Origin: Himantopus leucocephalus
Taxonomy: Eukaryota > Chordata > Aves > Charadriiformes > Recurvirostridae
Reading direction: 5' to 3'
Length of the DNA stretch: 64,000 nt
NCBI GenBank assembly: GCA_003993805.1
Contig: RSEF01000004.1
Span: forward strand, 8,069,689-8,133,688
Position 1 is the first letter of the stretch; every line of letters begins with the position of its first letter. Of this stretch, positions 48,901 through 60,993 are shown piece after piece. The notes under the pieces are model-generated. The model did no database searches. It had not been told where the DNA came from and was given only the letters and a program-made list of their open reading frames with translations. The translations under genes and the position numbers were made by a program.

Positions 48901-51900
48901 ATATAATTCCTACAGAACTACTGTTTAACTTTCCTTTAAAAAAACCCAACACAAAGGGTGAAATCTATATGTATGTTATGAAATGCATTTAAATGTGTAC
49001 GTTCTATCCAGTAGACACTGGAATCAGTGGCACCCACACTGGATGGTTGATCTGTGAACATAACTCTAGTATGTTGAAAATGCTTTGGATTTGCATGACC
49101 TCAAGCCTGTCAACGCAGATTAAGTCTGCTGTATTTCACGTGTGATTTCATGTCCTGTAGTCTGTGTAGCTAACCTTGAACATGGGAGGAAGGACAGTGT
49201 GCATAGAGAACCCATAGAGTCTAATGACTGTTGTTGAGGAAAATTCACATTTTAGTTGCTTAGAAGGGCTTAGAAGACCCAATGTTTCACACTAGAATTG
49301 GAAGAGTCAAGTCAACAGCAGAGGCTTTCAGCCTACAATACCAAAATACCTTGTTGCAGGTTTCTCAACTTTGCAGGCTCAACCTCAAAAGCCTTGCACT
49401 GCGACCCTTTCCCCCACCTCCCCTAACCTTTGACTTGCTGCGGGTTAGTGAAAAACTTCATTCTTTGTTCATTTCTTCTTTTCTCTGGGTCTTCCTCTTG
49501 CAATAATTGTCTGTAAGTAACAGAGTTTGGTGCCAAATAGCGGTAATAGCAGAAACTTTCTAGGAAGTAATTAACTCACTAGAGATTTTTTTTTTCTTCT
49601 TGAAAAGACTGTTTCATTTTTAGATGAGAATTTACAGATCCAGTTTTGTAGTGGGTAGCAATTCTGAAATAATGTCATAGTTCAGACATATGTTTTAATT
49701 GACCTCTGTACAGGAAAAATGAGTGTGAATTCTAGAATCTATTGAAAAGCCATAGACATACAAGGGAGGGAGAGAGAGAATATGGTTGCCATAGACACAA
49801 TTTCATATTCTCTTCTCTGTTTACTGCATTGATAACTCCTTTATTGAAACCCAGAAAAAAAAAACAAACTGTGGATGTTCCGAAAAGGCTGTTATCCTTG
49901 CTATCATGATAAGACTATTTTCAGAGCTCTTCAAACCACTAATTACCATAAAGAGATTGTCCTGCAGAGCTCCAGTTAAGTACTTGTATATGCAAGAATA
50001 TGTTCAAGCTCGATATGTAATGATTATATGCATAGAAAGATTTCACAGTCAAATTTAGTAAAAACAGACGTACTTGCTACATATGGCTAGTAGAGATTTA
50101 AAGTTGGTAGGAAAAGTGTAATTTCTGTAGATACACACAAAGAATGTAAGATTCCTTATTCTTCCTTATCAGGAAGACAGTATGCTAATTCATCTGAAGG
50201 CTGCTGCTTGCTGCTTCCTGCTTTTGTATATAATAGCTAAAATGTCAGTAAGAGTTGATACATATGTGCATGTGGGATAGAAAAATACAGAGAAGCTTTT
50301 CTCATAGTTTTGCACATTATTCTACTAGTAAAATTCTCCATCAAATCACTGAAAGATATAATCTGTTCTTACGCTATTTGGATGTCATCACAATACCCAC
50401 TAAGCCCTTGAAAATTCTGTTTGTTGGAAATAGAGGTGAGATAGAGAGGTTTTAAAAATATCAACGGGAAGACTTCATTTTGTCTAATACGAAGAGAAAA
50501 AACCAGACCACTAATTTTAAACCTTTGGTAACTGGAAGCTTGCAAGGATATTGCCGCCTAAGAAAAACTTGACAACCCAACATGCAGGGATTTAGTAGGT
50601 AACTCCATTAACTCTAATGGGAGTAGTTCAGCTAATCTCTGACATTGCAACTAGACTGCTGACAAGCTCAGCTGCTCTTTCAGATGAGGGAATTGTGGCA
50701 ACTGAAAAGGTGATAGTCACATAGTGAAAGATGGTGTCTGAAGAAGAGTTAGACAGGATTTTGTCATTAATGTTAAAGAGCTCTTGCTATTCATTAGGCA
50801 ACTTGCTCTCAAGACCATGGGAGAATTGTTAGTCATAGCATCTTTTCATAAGAAAAGTATGTATTGTATAGAATTGCATTTTATTTGTTTCCTTATGGAG
50901 TTTCTGCACAAAAGCTAAATACAGGCAGTTTGGATTTTTGGTTTATCCTAAGTTTTAAAGTGAATGAACAGAATTAAAAGGCCTTTTACTGTTATACTCA
51001 AGTTAGCGTACCGTGTCCTGAGCTGCGGTGGTGACAACATTCATATACAGGAGGCTGCACTAGACCACAGCAAAAATACAGTTTGAATTTTTCAGGGCCA
51101 GGTTCACTTTCCTGATGCACTTGTGCTATACTGTGTTCTCCTGGTATTATACTCCATACCAGCATCACTCTGACATGCGGTGGGGTTAGTTGGTTGTAAA
51201 ACACTCCATTAAAAAACAGAAATGGCTTCTAGTTACACAAATAATGTTCAAGAGGGCTGAAGATGAGACACTCAGCTGTGCAATTAATTACTATATTGCT
51301 CATGACACCAACAGAACAAGCAGCTGGTCAGACAGAAATTTTGTGGCCCAGTAATCAATGTTCAGTCTATGCAGGACTACAGGTCTTCTGCCTTTTGTTC
51401 TGACCTCTACAAGGTAGAATATAGGTGGTCAAAGCAGGAAAGGCTTAAAATACAGAAATCAAATGCGAATCCTTCAAAATAAGGACATATGAAATTGATT
51501 TGCTTCCGATCCCTCTTTAAACTATAGCTGAAATACTTGCCCAATTAAAAATGCATAATGGAATGTATGATGGAAGATACCAAGTAGATAAAAGGAAGAT
51601 ACTAAGTGGTTATGAATTGAAGCCATCAGTCTTTGCCATGACTCCAGTAGCAGGACTCCACCATGTGCATTGATCGTCAGTACTAGTCTTGTGTTTGCCT
51701 TTTCTATGTAGCTTGAATAAAGAATCTGAATTAAGAAATGTCACTGGAAGAGAGCTTTGTGTGGCCAAAGGAATGGGTGCATCTTCAAGGGAACCATCAA
51801 GAGTAGCCAGGTATAAAAAAGATAAAACAAAGCGAGATGTAGCCTTTTCTAATTCAGAAGCACAATGAGTGAGGGCATGTCATGTTTGCTCAGGATTACG

Positions 51901-54900
51901 TGGCATCACAGGTTAACACAGTTGCAGTTTGTGTTACAAAACACAGAAGTGTTTCTTCTGCTCCTGCTGTTTGGAAGTTTATTTTGGAGTGCACTAAACT
52001 TTATTCCTGTCTGCAGTGTTCTTTGATAATAGCAAAATGAAAAATATTATTTCTGAACTTTATCTGTATCTGTCTATAACACTGTATTGCTTACAAACAA
52101 TTATGACCTCTTTATTCTTTTGAAAGTGTTAGCTCATGAGAGGCATTTGTTGCTACCAGTCTCATCTCCTATGCAAACTAGATTATTCTGATTGGATTCT
52201 GTTCGGTTTATGCTTTTAAGGAATGAGTTTGTAGGAGCAGACAAGAGAAATGAAACTGAGAATTAGTCATTTTTTAGAGATGCATTCAGGATAGCATTTC
52301 TTCTGCAAGACCCAATTAAAATAAGAAATGGGTTTTTTCCCCTTGCTTTCTTCCTTTTGTTCCTTCATCACGTTCTTCCTTTTAAAGTGGCAGTTATAAT
52401 TATAGGGTTGTATATGTAGTCAATATGGAAACTTTCACCAAAATGGAGTCCCAGAATGGTAGGGAATGCAGAAAATGTCACATTAAAGATTGTCTTGTGC
52501 TAATTTTACTATACTTTCATTTTGCTCCAGATATTATTTTGGGTATGTTGCTTGAAGGTTATAAAATCATTAAATCTTTAATCTAAAATTGTGGTTATCT
52601 AGGAGTAGAATAATAGGAAATTATTCTATCTCAGTAGAATTACATGAATACGTGGATTGCTATTTAATTAAAAATATGTGTCAAAGATGCTGCAGTGTAT
52701 ATGGTTATACTTTTGGTCTTTAGGATAAGTAAAATACATAAGCTGTATGTCTTTTTACATCTACTCTTTGTGGGACAATAATGAACCTTTATCTAGATAT
52801 AGATTACTGCCCTCCTCCATTAGTCATAGCTAAGCTTTTATTTTAATTTCTTCTATTGTCTTTACCGCTGCATTTAAATGTGGAGCTGTACTGTGATGTT
52901 CCATTTGTTTTTTAATTGACTTTATTATCTATTGTGTAGGACTTAATCAAGTCTATTGGATGTTATCTGCAGGTGCCTACAGTAAGGGCACATTACATTG
53001 ATTTTTCATTTTTCACATCAAACCAACTGCATACATATCGTTGTTGCTGTGTTTGCTATTGACAACGGGGTTATTTACAGGCACTCAGTCAAAGTGTAAC
53101 ATATATCAGGACAATTACAAACTTCATAGTATGGATTTATTAGACAGCAAGTAAGAAAATAGTAACTTGTGGCAGCTGACTATTCAAGATGAAGGATTCA
53201 GAGGGCACGGAGAGCTTGAGAAAAGCATTCAGCATGGGTGTTAGAGTTCTTCAGCTGAAGGTGAATGTCTGCCAAGAAGCTGTGGTGCTGAGGGAGGTAC
53301 GATGCTGCCTCCCTGTTATGAGTATTCTTATGTACGCAAGTATTTGATTTTGTCAAACTGCACGTCAATGTATTGTCCTCCATGTTGAAAATCTTATAGA
53401 ACCCGTAAAAACAGTTATGTTCCAAAGGCAGGAGACTTTGGAGGTAGATGGAGAAAATGTATATCCGTACTAATTGTAATTTAAAATTCAATAGTGCATT
53501 TTCACTGTGTACACAAACAATTCTGGCAATTCATCTTAAGTGTGAGGAAAGGTAAGAGAGGTAAACCTGAAAAGGCAGATGCAATGTGTAGACAGTCCTA
53601 ACATCAAAGATAATCCTGTCGTCATTTACTGTATTTGTGTCCTCTAGAGCACTGTGTCAGAGAACCTTATACCTATATTTTCACTTCAGAAATTGTGGAT
53701 TCAGTTGCCAGTTGGCCACCTGAACAGAGCTTTTGGGGGAGATGGGCTTTTGCCTACACTTTGGAAGTGCCAGACTTGAAATGTCTAAATTTAATATGAC
53801 AATTTTTAAAAAGCCTATTTGAAATTGTGCTTTCTAGTTGCTCTTACCCCAGAGACCAGTATTTTGTGCAAAATGGATAATTTTTACTCTTGTGGTAATT
53901 GTTTATCAAGGTTTCCAAGGTAATCTTAGAGATCTTAGGTTCTCTCTGCAGTGTTATTTCTGATGCTCTGGTCTACACAGAGAGTTAGGTATTATCGGTT
54001 TCGATATTTTTATTTTTTTCCCCCGTATAGTAGAGGTTAATAAAAATCTACAGCCCAATTTTGCACCCATTTTTTTCTGTTGGTGAACATGGAGTGGATT
54101 GATTAGAGTCACACAGCCATTTGGGAGTGTAGCTGTGTTCTGACTGAAGAAAAGGGCTGTAATCAAGCAAGCTGTCAGTAGACACTAAAGAAATGCTGCA
54201 AACAATCCTGTATTTGTGTCAGATTTTCTTTCTAGGCCTAGCTCTGTTCTTTTAAACCATGCGTAACTTCTTTTCTCTTGCTTTAAGTTCTTATCAAACT
54301 GGGGAGAGGCTTGGAATGGTTTAAAAGCCAGGTTTTACATAAAATCACCTGTTTCAGTTGACTACAGTATGAAAGAAAAGAATTTTGGTAATATGTAAAG
54401 ACCTGCTTGGCTTGATTAGGAGTCCAGCAAGGGTTTTTTCTTCTTTGAGATACTTTGGATGCCAGTGAATTTCCTTAGAAGGTAGTCAGCATTGCCTGTG
54501 AATCTATGAAAGTGACTTTCCTTTGTCTTTGAAAACACATCTCTACAGCCGGATACAGTCTGGCCCATATACTGAATTGCTGGCATGCTATAAGTAGATT
54601 TTACCTTGCATCTTTTAGAGATGCACTATTTCTACCCAGTCTCTTTATAGGAGTGCTGAAAAAGAAATCTCTTTTAAGCTCCATTCAGTTAGAAAGATCG
54701 ATGTCAGAGAGATTTCCCTGTCATAGAGAAGCCACTAGTCTCTGCTCGCTTTATACCCTTGAACAGTGTTAAGTATTGGGTTGCATCAGGATAATGCATT
54801 ACTCTTTCTGATAAAAAAGCAGTGCATTTCATTGCTTAAATGGAATTTGAATAACACTGTTGAAATCAATAGTAGCTTCTTATCCATATAAAGATAGTTG

Positions 54901-56189
54901 ATCTTTTTGAAGCTCTTTAAATACAATGAGTATTTGATTGTGTTTCTTTCCATTGTTCAGCTTAACACGTTAACATAGTAAAATTAAATGTTGCTTGTAA
55001 AATGACTGTAACATTCAGTGGTTTTGACTTTTACAACACTTCTTTGTGGTCTGTTTTAGCAGATTAGCTGTAAATGAAGGTAAGAGCTGCTGCTTTGAAA
55101 TGGGCAATATAGCAAGCACATTTCTTTGCAGTATATGGAAATCAGTCCCTTCTGTGGTCTCTGGTCATCCTACAGTATGCACTTCATACTCCAGCATTAT
55201 TGGTTTTTGTATTTTCTAACGTTAGTCAGATACCTATGTTAGTCCCTCTGTGTCTATCTGATCTGAAACTTGAGTTTGGGACTGGAGATGCAGAGTATCT
55301 TTTATATTTTTTAAAAAAAATATACACGCACCTTAATCTTTCATTGACTCAGAAATGTACAGTTCACTGCATAAGTATGTTAGAAGCATGAAGCAGAAGT
55401 AACCTGGGAAATTGGTGAGAACACAGGTTTTCAGACTCTTTTTTCCTTATGATATGGTAAGGAAACAGCTTCAGCTAGTGTGTGATGAGTGCCATCCTCT
55501 TCCTACTCACGACACTAGTTCCTGCCAGGATGTAGTGAAGTACAGAACACAGGTCTGCATCCTAACCTTGCTAGGAGGCAGCTTTTCTTACATATCCTAT
55601 TTCTTTTAGTATTCAAAATGTTCTACAGATTTTTGACTGTTAGAGACAGTCCCACATCTTCTTTTGTTTTAAGGTCTGAATTTTCATTTCATTTACATTT
55701 GTGTACACTGAACATCAAAGTTTGGTGTTGTGTATTGGTCAGAGCAGAGGTCAAGATCATTGAAATGTTCACAGCGGATCACCTCCCATAAACAGCTGCC
55801 GATGTTAATCCATTAGCAGTTTTCCAAAAGACTGCTATTCATTTTAATTTACTGTGATCAGTTAACTATCACCTCAAACTTTTTAGTTTGCTTTTGCTCT
55901 CCATTTATGTCAATCAATCAGTTGGTTGTTAAACTTAAACAAAACCTGCTGTGATCAGAAGTGGAGCCCTATTAATCTGCACTACAATGACTCCGTATTT
56001 TGTATTGCTTTTTATTATTGAAAATTTATACAGTCTTTAGACTAAAAGGGTGAAAATGTTAAATATGTGTTACAGCCTGGAATGGAAGGGGAGAGCAAGT
56101 GTTTTCATACACGTTGAAACTTTTATCCAAAGATTTTCTATTTTTACCTAGTACTAATAAATTTTATATTACCTTTCATCCCACTGCAG
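45910..56189. other. Long stretch of unique AT-rich non-coding DNA
   Basis: Ten kilobases without a repeat or gene I can name. The longest frame is 97 codons on the minus strand (53198-53491), with no recognisable domain. A short TA run lies at about 47156-47168. A slightly GC-richer stretch at 51000-51200 is also unassigned. The lack of young insertions over this length fits an intron or regulatory landscape, but does not prove it. Confidence 0.5.
47156..47168. repeat. Short (AT)n run
   Basis: A short alternating A/T run followed by GACATATAT. Simple repeat. Confidence 0.7.
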
Positions 56190-56297
56190 GTGACAAAATT
56201 TATCATGTACGCTCTGACGGAGCCTATGGCTGATGAAGTGGTCTTGTTACTGAACTGCTGATAGCTGGTCACCGTTACCTTGCATGTCTTCTGTCAG
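56190..56297 (+). other. Possible non-coding exon (108 bp)
   Basis: A good acceptor (ACCTTTCATCCCACTGCAG) ends at 56189 and a consensus donor (CAG/GTGAGTCAT) begins at 56298. All three plus-strand frames have stops between them; the longest reads 23 codons from the acceptor. It therefore cannot be an internal coding exon. It could be an untranslated or lncRNA exon, a last coding part with 3' UTR, or chance. Confidence 0.25.
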
Positions 56298-56299
56298 GT

Positions 56300-56530
56300 G
56301 AGTCATACAATTACTAGATGGCCTGTGAAAATACTGCCCTATTGCATTTCAGCACAAACATTTTGAATCAGCATAGCAGCAAATAATTTATGCATAGAAG
56401 AAGACGGAACTTCAGAACTTCCTGCAAAATATATTTGCTTAAGTGCAGAAAGTGTTAGTGAACAAGTAAACATAAACAAAGAAGCTGAAATTATTTATTC
56501 ACTGGGTACTGTTCGAGGTCACTGGATATG
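56300..56530. other. Unique non-coding DNA
   Basis: Nothing recognised. Confidence 0.5.
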
Positions 56531-56534
56531 GTAG

Positions 56535-57120
56535 CCCAGTGGAGGTGAGGTGGGCACAGCTCTCTATTCCCGAGGCTGGACGTGTGTTTGCAGTAGGTGT
56601 GTGCGTGCACGCACACACACCCTCCCTTCACACTTTCCAAGCTGCTCAACAAAGACAGAAACGTTCAGCACTCACGCAGACGCAAATAGGATCAAAAGCC
56701 TCATCTTGTTCCCTTCCCTGGCTGATCAGGCTGAAAGTCTGTTAGTGGAATGTAAATATTAAATATACATCTATATGTATACAATGAGTGTCTCTTCAGT
56801 TGCTGGCCTTAGTGTAGGCTGTAGATGGCCCCCGGATCCTCGGTCTCCCCAGCTGCTGGCACCTGGGCATATGAACCCCCAGGGCTCACAGCCCTGCTCC
56901 AGTTGCTGGTGCAAAGCCAACTGGTCATCAGGGAAAAGTTCCTGTACAGCTGAGGAAGCTGTAAGAGAGCTCCAGGCTGGCTAGAAGTTGAGACGAAGCC
57001 TGACAAGCCTTGTTCCTCAGGCCTTACGAAATCAGCACAAATCCTGTGGCCTGTGAGTAGCAATGGCACTAGTGTCCTTACTGGGCTGCAGGCCTGCAGA
57101 GCTCAGGATATACAGGCAAG
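56535..57120. other. GC-richer segment of unknown origin
   Basis: The composition is clearly GC-richer than on either side, with CTGGCACCTGGGC, CAGGGCTCACAGCCCTG (itself a short inverted repeat) and several GCTGGC motifs. Frames of 66-86 codons overlap on both strands. I do not recognise a transposable element or gene. An old retroviral LTR or a retroposed transcript is possible. Confidence 0.4.
56597..56620. repeat. Alternating purine-pyrimidine palindrome
   Basis: 56597-56618 is a perfect 22-bp palindrome centred on GTGCAC. The alternation of purine and pyrimidine runs unbroken to 56620, with GT, GC and AC steps and two CpG. It is the kind of sequence that adopts Z-DNA or a cruciform under supercoiling. 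Confidence 0.85.
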
Positions 57121-57448
57121 GTAAGCTGAGCAATAGATCTCAAGATTATAAAATAATGCCTGTTCTGTTGCAAGTGGCAAATTTTGCCCAGAAGCATACC
57201 ATTCAGCTCAGTAATTTTGGTTAAGCATTCAAATGTGTACTGAATTTGGCACTGTAATTTGACAACAGATTTCAGTAAAAACATATGCCGTGCAGTGTAT
57301 TGCAAACTTGCTCAATAAGGTAGCAAATTTGTAATAGCAGTGTGGATTATTTGGTCTTGAAGTAACCAGAAATCAGCCGGTCCTATTGCAGCTCTTTTTT
57401 TAAGCTTACATTGCAAATCCAGTGTGACCTACGTAAAACAGTTTGCTT

Positions 57449-57465
57449 GATGATGATGATGATGA
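57449..57465 (+). repeat. (GAT)n microsatellite
   Basis: Five and two-thirds GAT units, giving an Asp run in the overlapping 73-codon frame at 57443. Simple repeat. Confidence 0.9.
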
Positions 57466-60400
57466 GCTTTGCTATAAACAGGAAAAAGCAGTGGTTCTGA
57501 GGGTTGTTATAATGTTTATCAGTAGGAAAACAGAAGTGGCAATTGCTTTTAATTGCCCAATAATTTTATTATTCAAAAGATGGAATTTACAGGAAGCAGC
57601 TGCAGTTGTAACTCAACCAGCTCTTTTAATGTGTTCCTGTTTTTTCCTGTATTATATTATCTAATGGCGATAAGCTGCCGGCTTCAATCAAATTTTCAAA
57701 TACAGTAAGAGTTGGATTTATCAAGCCCTGGGATGAATACTCCAGTACTCTCACTGAAAGAGACCTTTGTGTGTTTGATGGTTCTGAATTGTCTATAGAA
57801 ATCCCATTCCTTAAATTAAATCCACTTTCATTCTTTGTTCTCTCAGTACACAAGAATTTTAAGACTCATAACCTATTTCTGTTTGGTTTTCCTCCCTTTG
57901 TAGTTTTTCCACCCATCTCTATTTTGTTATTCAGTGTGTAAGAAAATGCAGCCCCGCAATGAACACGCACTCTGAATTAATTGCCTGTTTTCTGTAAATA
58001 CAAATAAATGACAGCAAGATCAAAATGAAAAGCAAAAAGGGGAGGACTAGCTACTGTCACACCTGTAGCGTTCGTGTTCCTAATTTTAAAAGATGTTTTG
58101 AAACGTACTGTAGTTCCTGTACTGCTGAACAATGTCCATTGTCAGTGATGCTGCTCTTCATGTGGTGAGGTCCCACCCCACAGAGTTGTCCCTGAGAGTC
58201 ACACTGAACCTAAAGCACATGTATGGTTTCCTTTAGGCATCAAATAGTGTTTGAAGGATTGTGAACAGCTATTTAGCTAATTTGACTAACAGAATAGAAC
58301 TGACTCATCGCAGATGACCAAAATTGTCAGTAGACCACAAATTCCCCTCAGCGCTTTTGAGATTGTGTTGAATGTAATTTGGCCTGCTCAACAGTGAAGA
58401 AACGAGGTGCCAGTTAATGTGTGTGTTCATAATTGTTTCCCAATATGACAGGTTTTATCCAATGTTAGGCAAATGGAAATGCTCCCTGTGTTATCAGGGG
58501 TGACTTTGCGAGAGAAGCAGATTTTGGTGGAGCTGTCTTGTTCACTGCAGACTAAGACAAGAGTTTACTGTTCCTGCTACCATGCTTTTCAGGGAATCTT
58601 GGTAGTAGTCCTGATTTGCTGGCCTTGTCTTGGTGAAAATCCTATTTGATACAATCTTAATTCCTAGCTGGCAATAGACTATAGAAAACTGCAGTGTGGC
58701 CTGTTATAGACCAAGCATATACTAAAGGTGCAGCTTAAATATAAAATGTGGGGAAACGAATATTTTAATTTGCTTGTCCTCCTATAGTTATGTGTGTGTT
58801 TAAAAATAATGGTGTTCGGAGTTTATGGACCTTATAATCTCGTGTGATGGTATTTTTGTGGAATGTGAGGAAGGTAATGGTTAGCATCGTGTGCCACGTT
58901 CTTCAACCAACTTACCTACGTTCCACATTATTATTGATTAGGACTCCAGAGAGATACGTCTATGCTTTTTGTTAATCTGGACAGGCAGTTATAAAACACC
59001 GTTGTAATTAAATTTCTCTTTTCATTTGAATGGTGGAATTAAACAAATATTTTCCTTTGGAGAAAAGTAACTATTTGATGTTAATTGCTTTTATCTGTTT
59101 TTCAGCATTGTCAAATAACCTATTGTAAAAGCGACTTAATATTTCCAGGGGAATGCCATATATTGCATAACTTGTTTCTTTTGCTGGTTGTTTCATTTGA
59201 TGGTTAAACGGTAATTGGAGTGAAAGGAATAAAGAAGCACTTGTGGGTTGGGAACCACTCAAGGGATTGAGAATCTAAGGCAGAACAATGATTTAACATT
59301 TTTTCTTTTGTTAGGCTTTTTCTTTTCATATGTGAATTACGTGCAAGTAAGAGAGATTATAGGGAGAAAAATAAAGGGAGAATGCAGAACTCATTTAGAT
59401 CAAACTCCCTGTACCTAACAAGCAGACAGAAAATCTACAAACTGTCTAATCTTCACAGTTTGTTCTTAGCCTTCTTAGGTGTTGTAGAATTCACAAAATC
59501 ATTCTGAGAAAGGAAATTAGCCTATTAAAAATGAGAAAACACAAAAACAAAGCTTCAGCATCATACCAAGAGATATGTGGCTTCTAGTTACTGTGGAAGG
59601 GGCAATCAATAGAAAAAACAGGAAAGGAAAGAAAGAGCATCCGCAGCAGAGATTTCCTGGAATGAAAAATGTGCTTGGATTGTTACTTTATTGAATTTTG
59701 CTACTGTAGGACATATTAAAGGACAAATCAACTCTCAAGCATCCATCCAAAATATACGAGGTATTTGCATGTGAAAAATCTCTATAAACGTATGTTCATT
59801 TTCAAATACCCAGTATCAGGAGAGCTTACGGACTATGTAAAAGGCAGTAGAGCTGATTACTTAGAAGTATTTATAGATGTGTGTGTCCTTTTTTAAAAGG
59901 TGTGCCTGGGCAGGAGGCAGGACAGTCTCATTTGTCTTGTCCTAGCTGCTGGGTTTTGAGTCAGGGAAGGTGTGTTCAGGGGAGAAACTGTTTCTTTCCT
60001 GAAAACAGTCAGCTTGGAAGAATTTTCATGGAGTACAGGATAGAATTGGTAGGGAGACACAGAGTAAATTGTATTTAGGAATCGTGCATCCTAACTGTAA
60101 GACCCCTATGAGGATCAGGGTGGTTCCACCTCAAGGCTCTGGGCATCATGGAACCTGTAGAGAGTTTCTGAGCCAGGAGATACAGAACTATGAATCAAAT
60201 GTTTTAGTGGAGACGTACTCGGCTGTCCATGTGACTGTCTTCAAAGGGAAGATGAAATTGTCAGTGACACCTTAACCTATTTGATTGTTCAGCGTGAGCT
60301 GTGAATCAGCCAGTGTCACCAGTTTTTTGGAGATGCAAAGTGAGGTTTTTCCCTACGTTTCTGTCACAACTTGAGTCTGTCCTCGCTGCTGAACACATGC

Positions 60401-60955
60401 TGCTTTGTGAAACCAAACCAGCTATGTTGAAGAAATGTAACTACTGATTTTCCAGTTTATCTTAAACACAAAATCATTAACCATGTTTTTCACTTATGAA
60501 AAAAACATTTCCAGATACTTAGAGGTTAATTATTTTGCATAAAAAAAGTAAAAGATACAGGTAAAATTCAAAGAAAGATACTGTTTCAAAGCAGAAAAAT
60601 GTAGATACTGCTCTCCATAATGTATTTGAAGTATGTTTTATCTTTATGTCGGTATGCTGAAACAGTATAACCCTGATTTTTTTTTTTTGTGATTTTTCTA
60701 TCAACTGAATTCTGTCAATTTGACGAACGAGTGAAATTTTGCTGAGCCAGTGTTGCACCTTTCTCGCCAATGAAAGATGTCACTGGTTTTCTTTGTCCAC
60801 CTCTACTCTTAGTCGGTATGGATTTGAGCAGTACCTGATTGTCATTCTTGTAGACTGCCTTGTGCATGGTCCTGGAGGCAGAAGCTTTTCTTGGGTACTT
60901 GGTTCCTCAGACTAAGTGTTTCAAGCTCTGGAGCTATTGCCAGGGCTGAGGTTTT

Positions 60956-60993
60956 TCTGGTTTGGGGTGGGTTTTTTTGGGGGTGTGTTTTTT
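60956..60993 (+). repeat. G/T-rich low-complexity tract
   Basis: TTTGGGGTGGG, then T7, then G5 and TGTG steps. It is the same style of tract as at 8608 and 12857. Confidence 0.75.
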
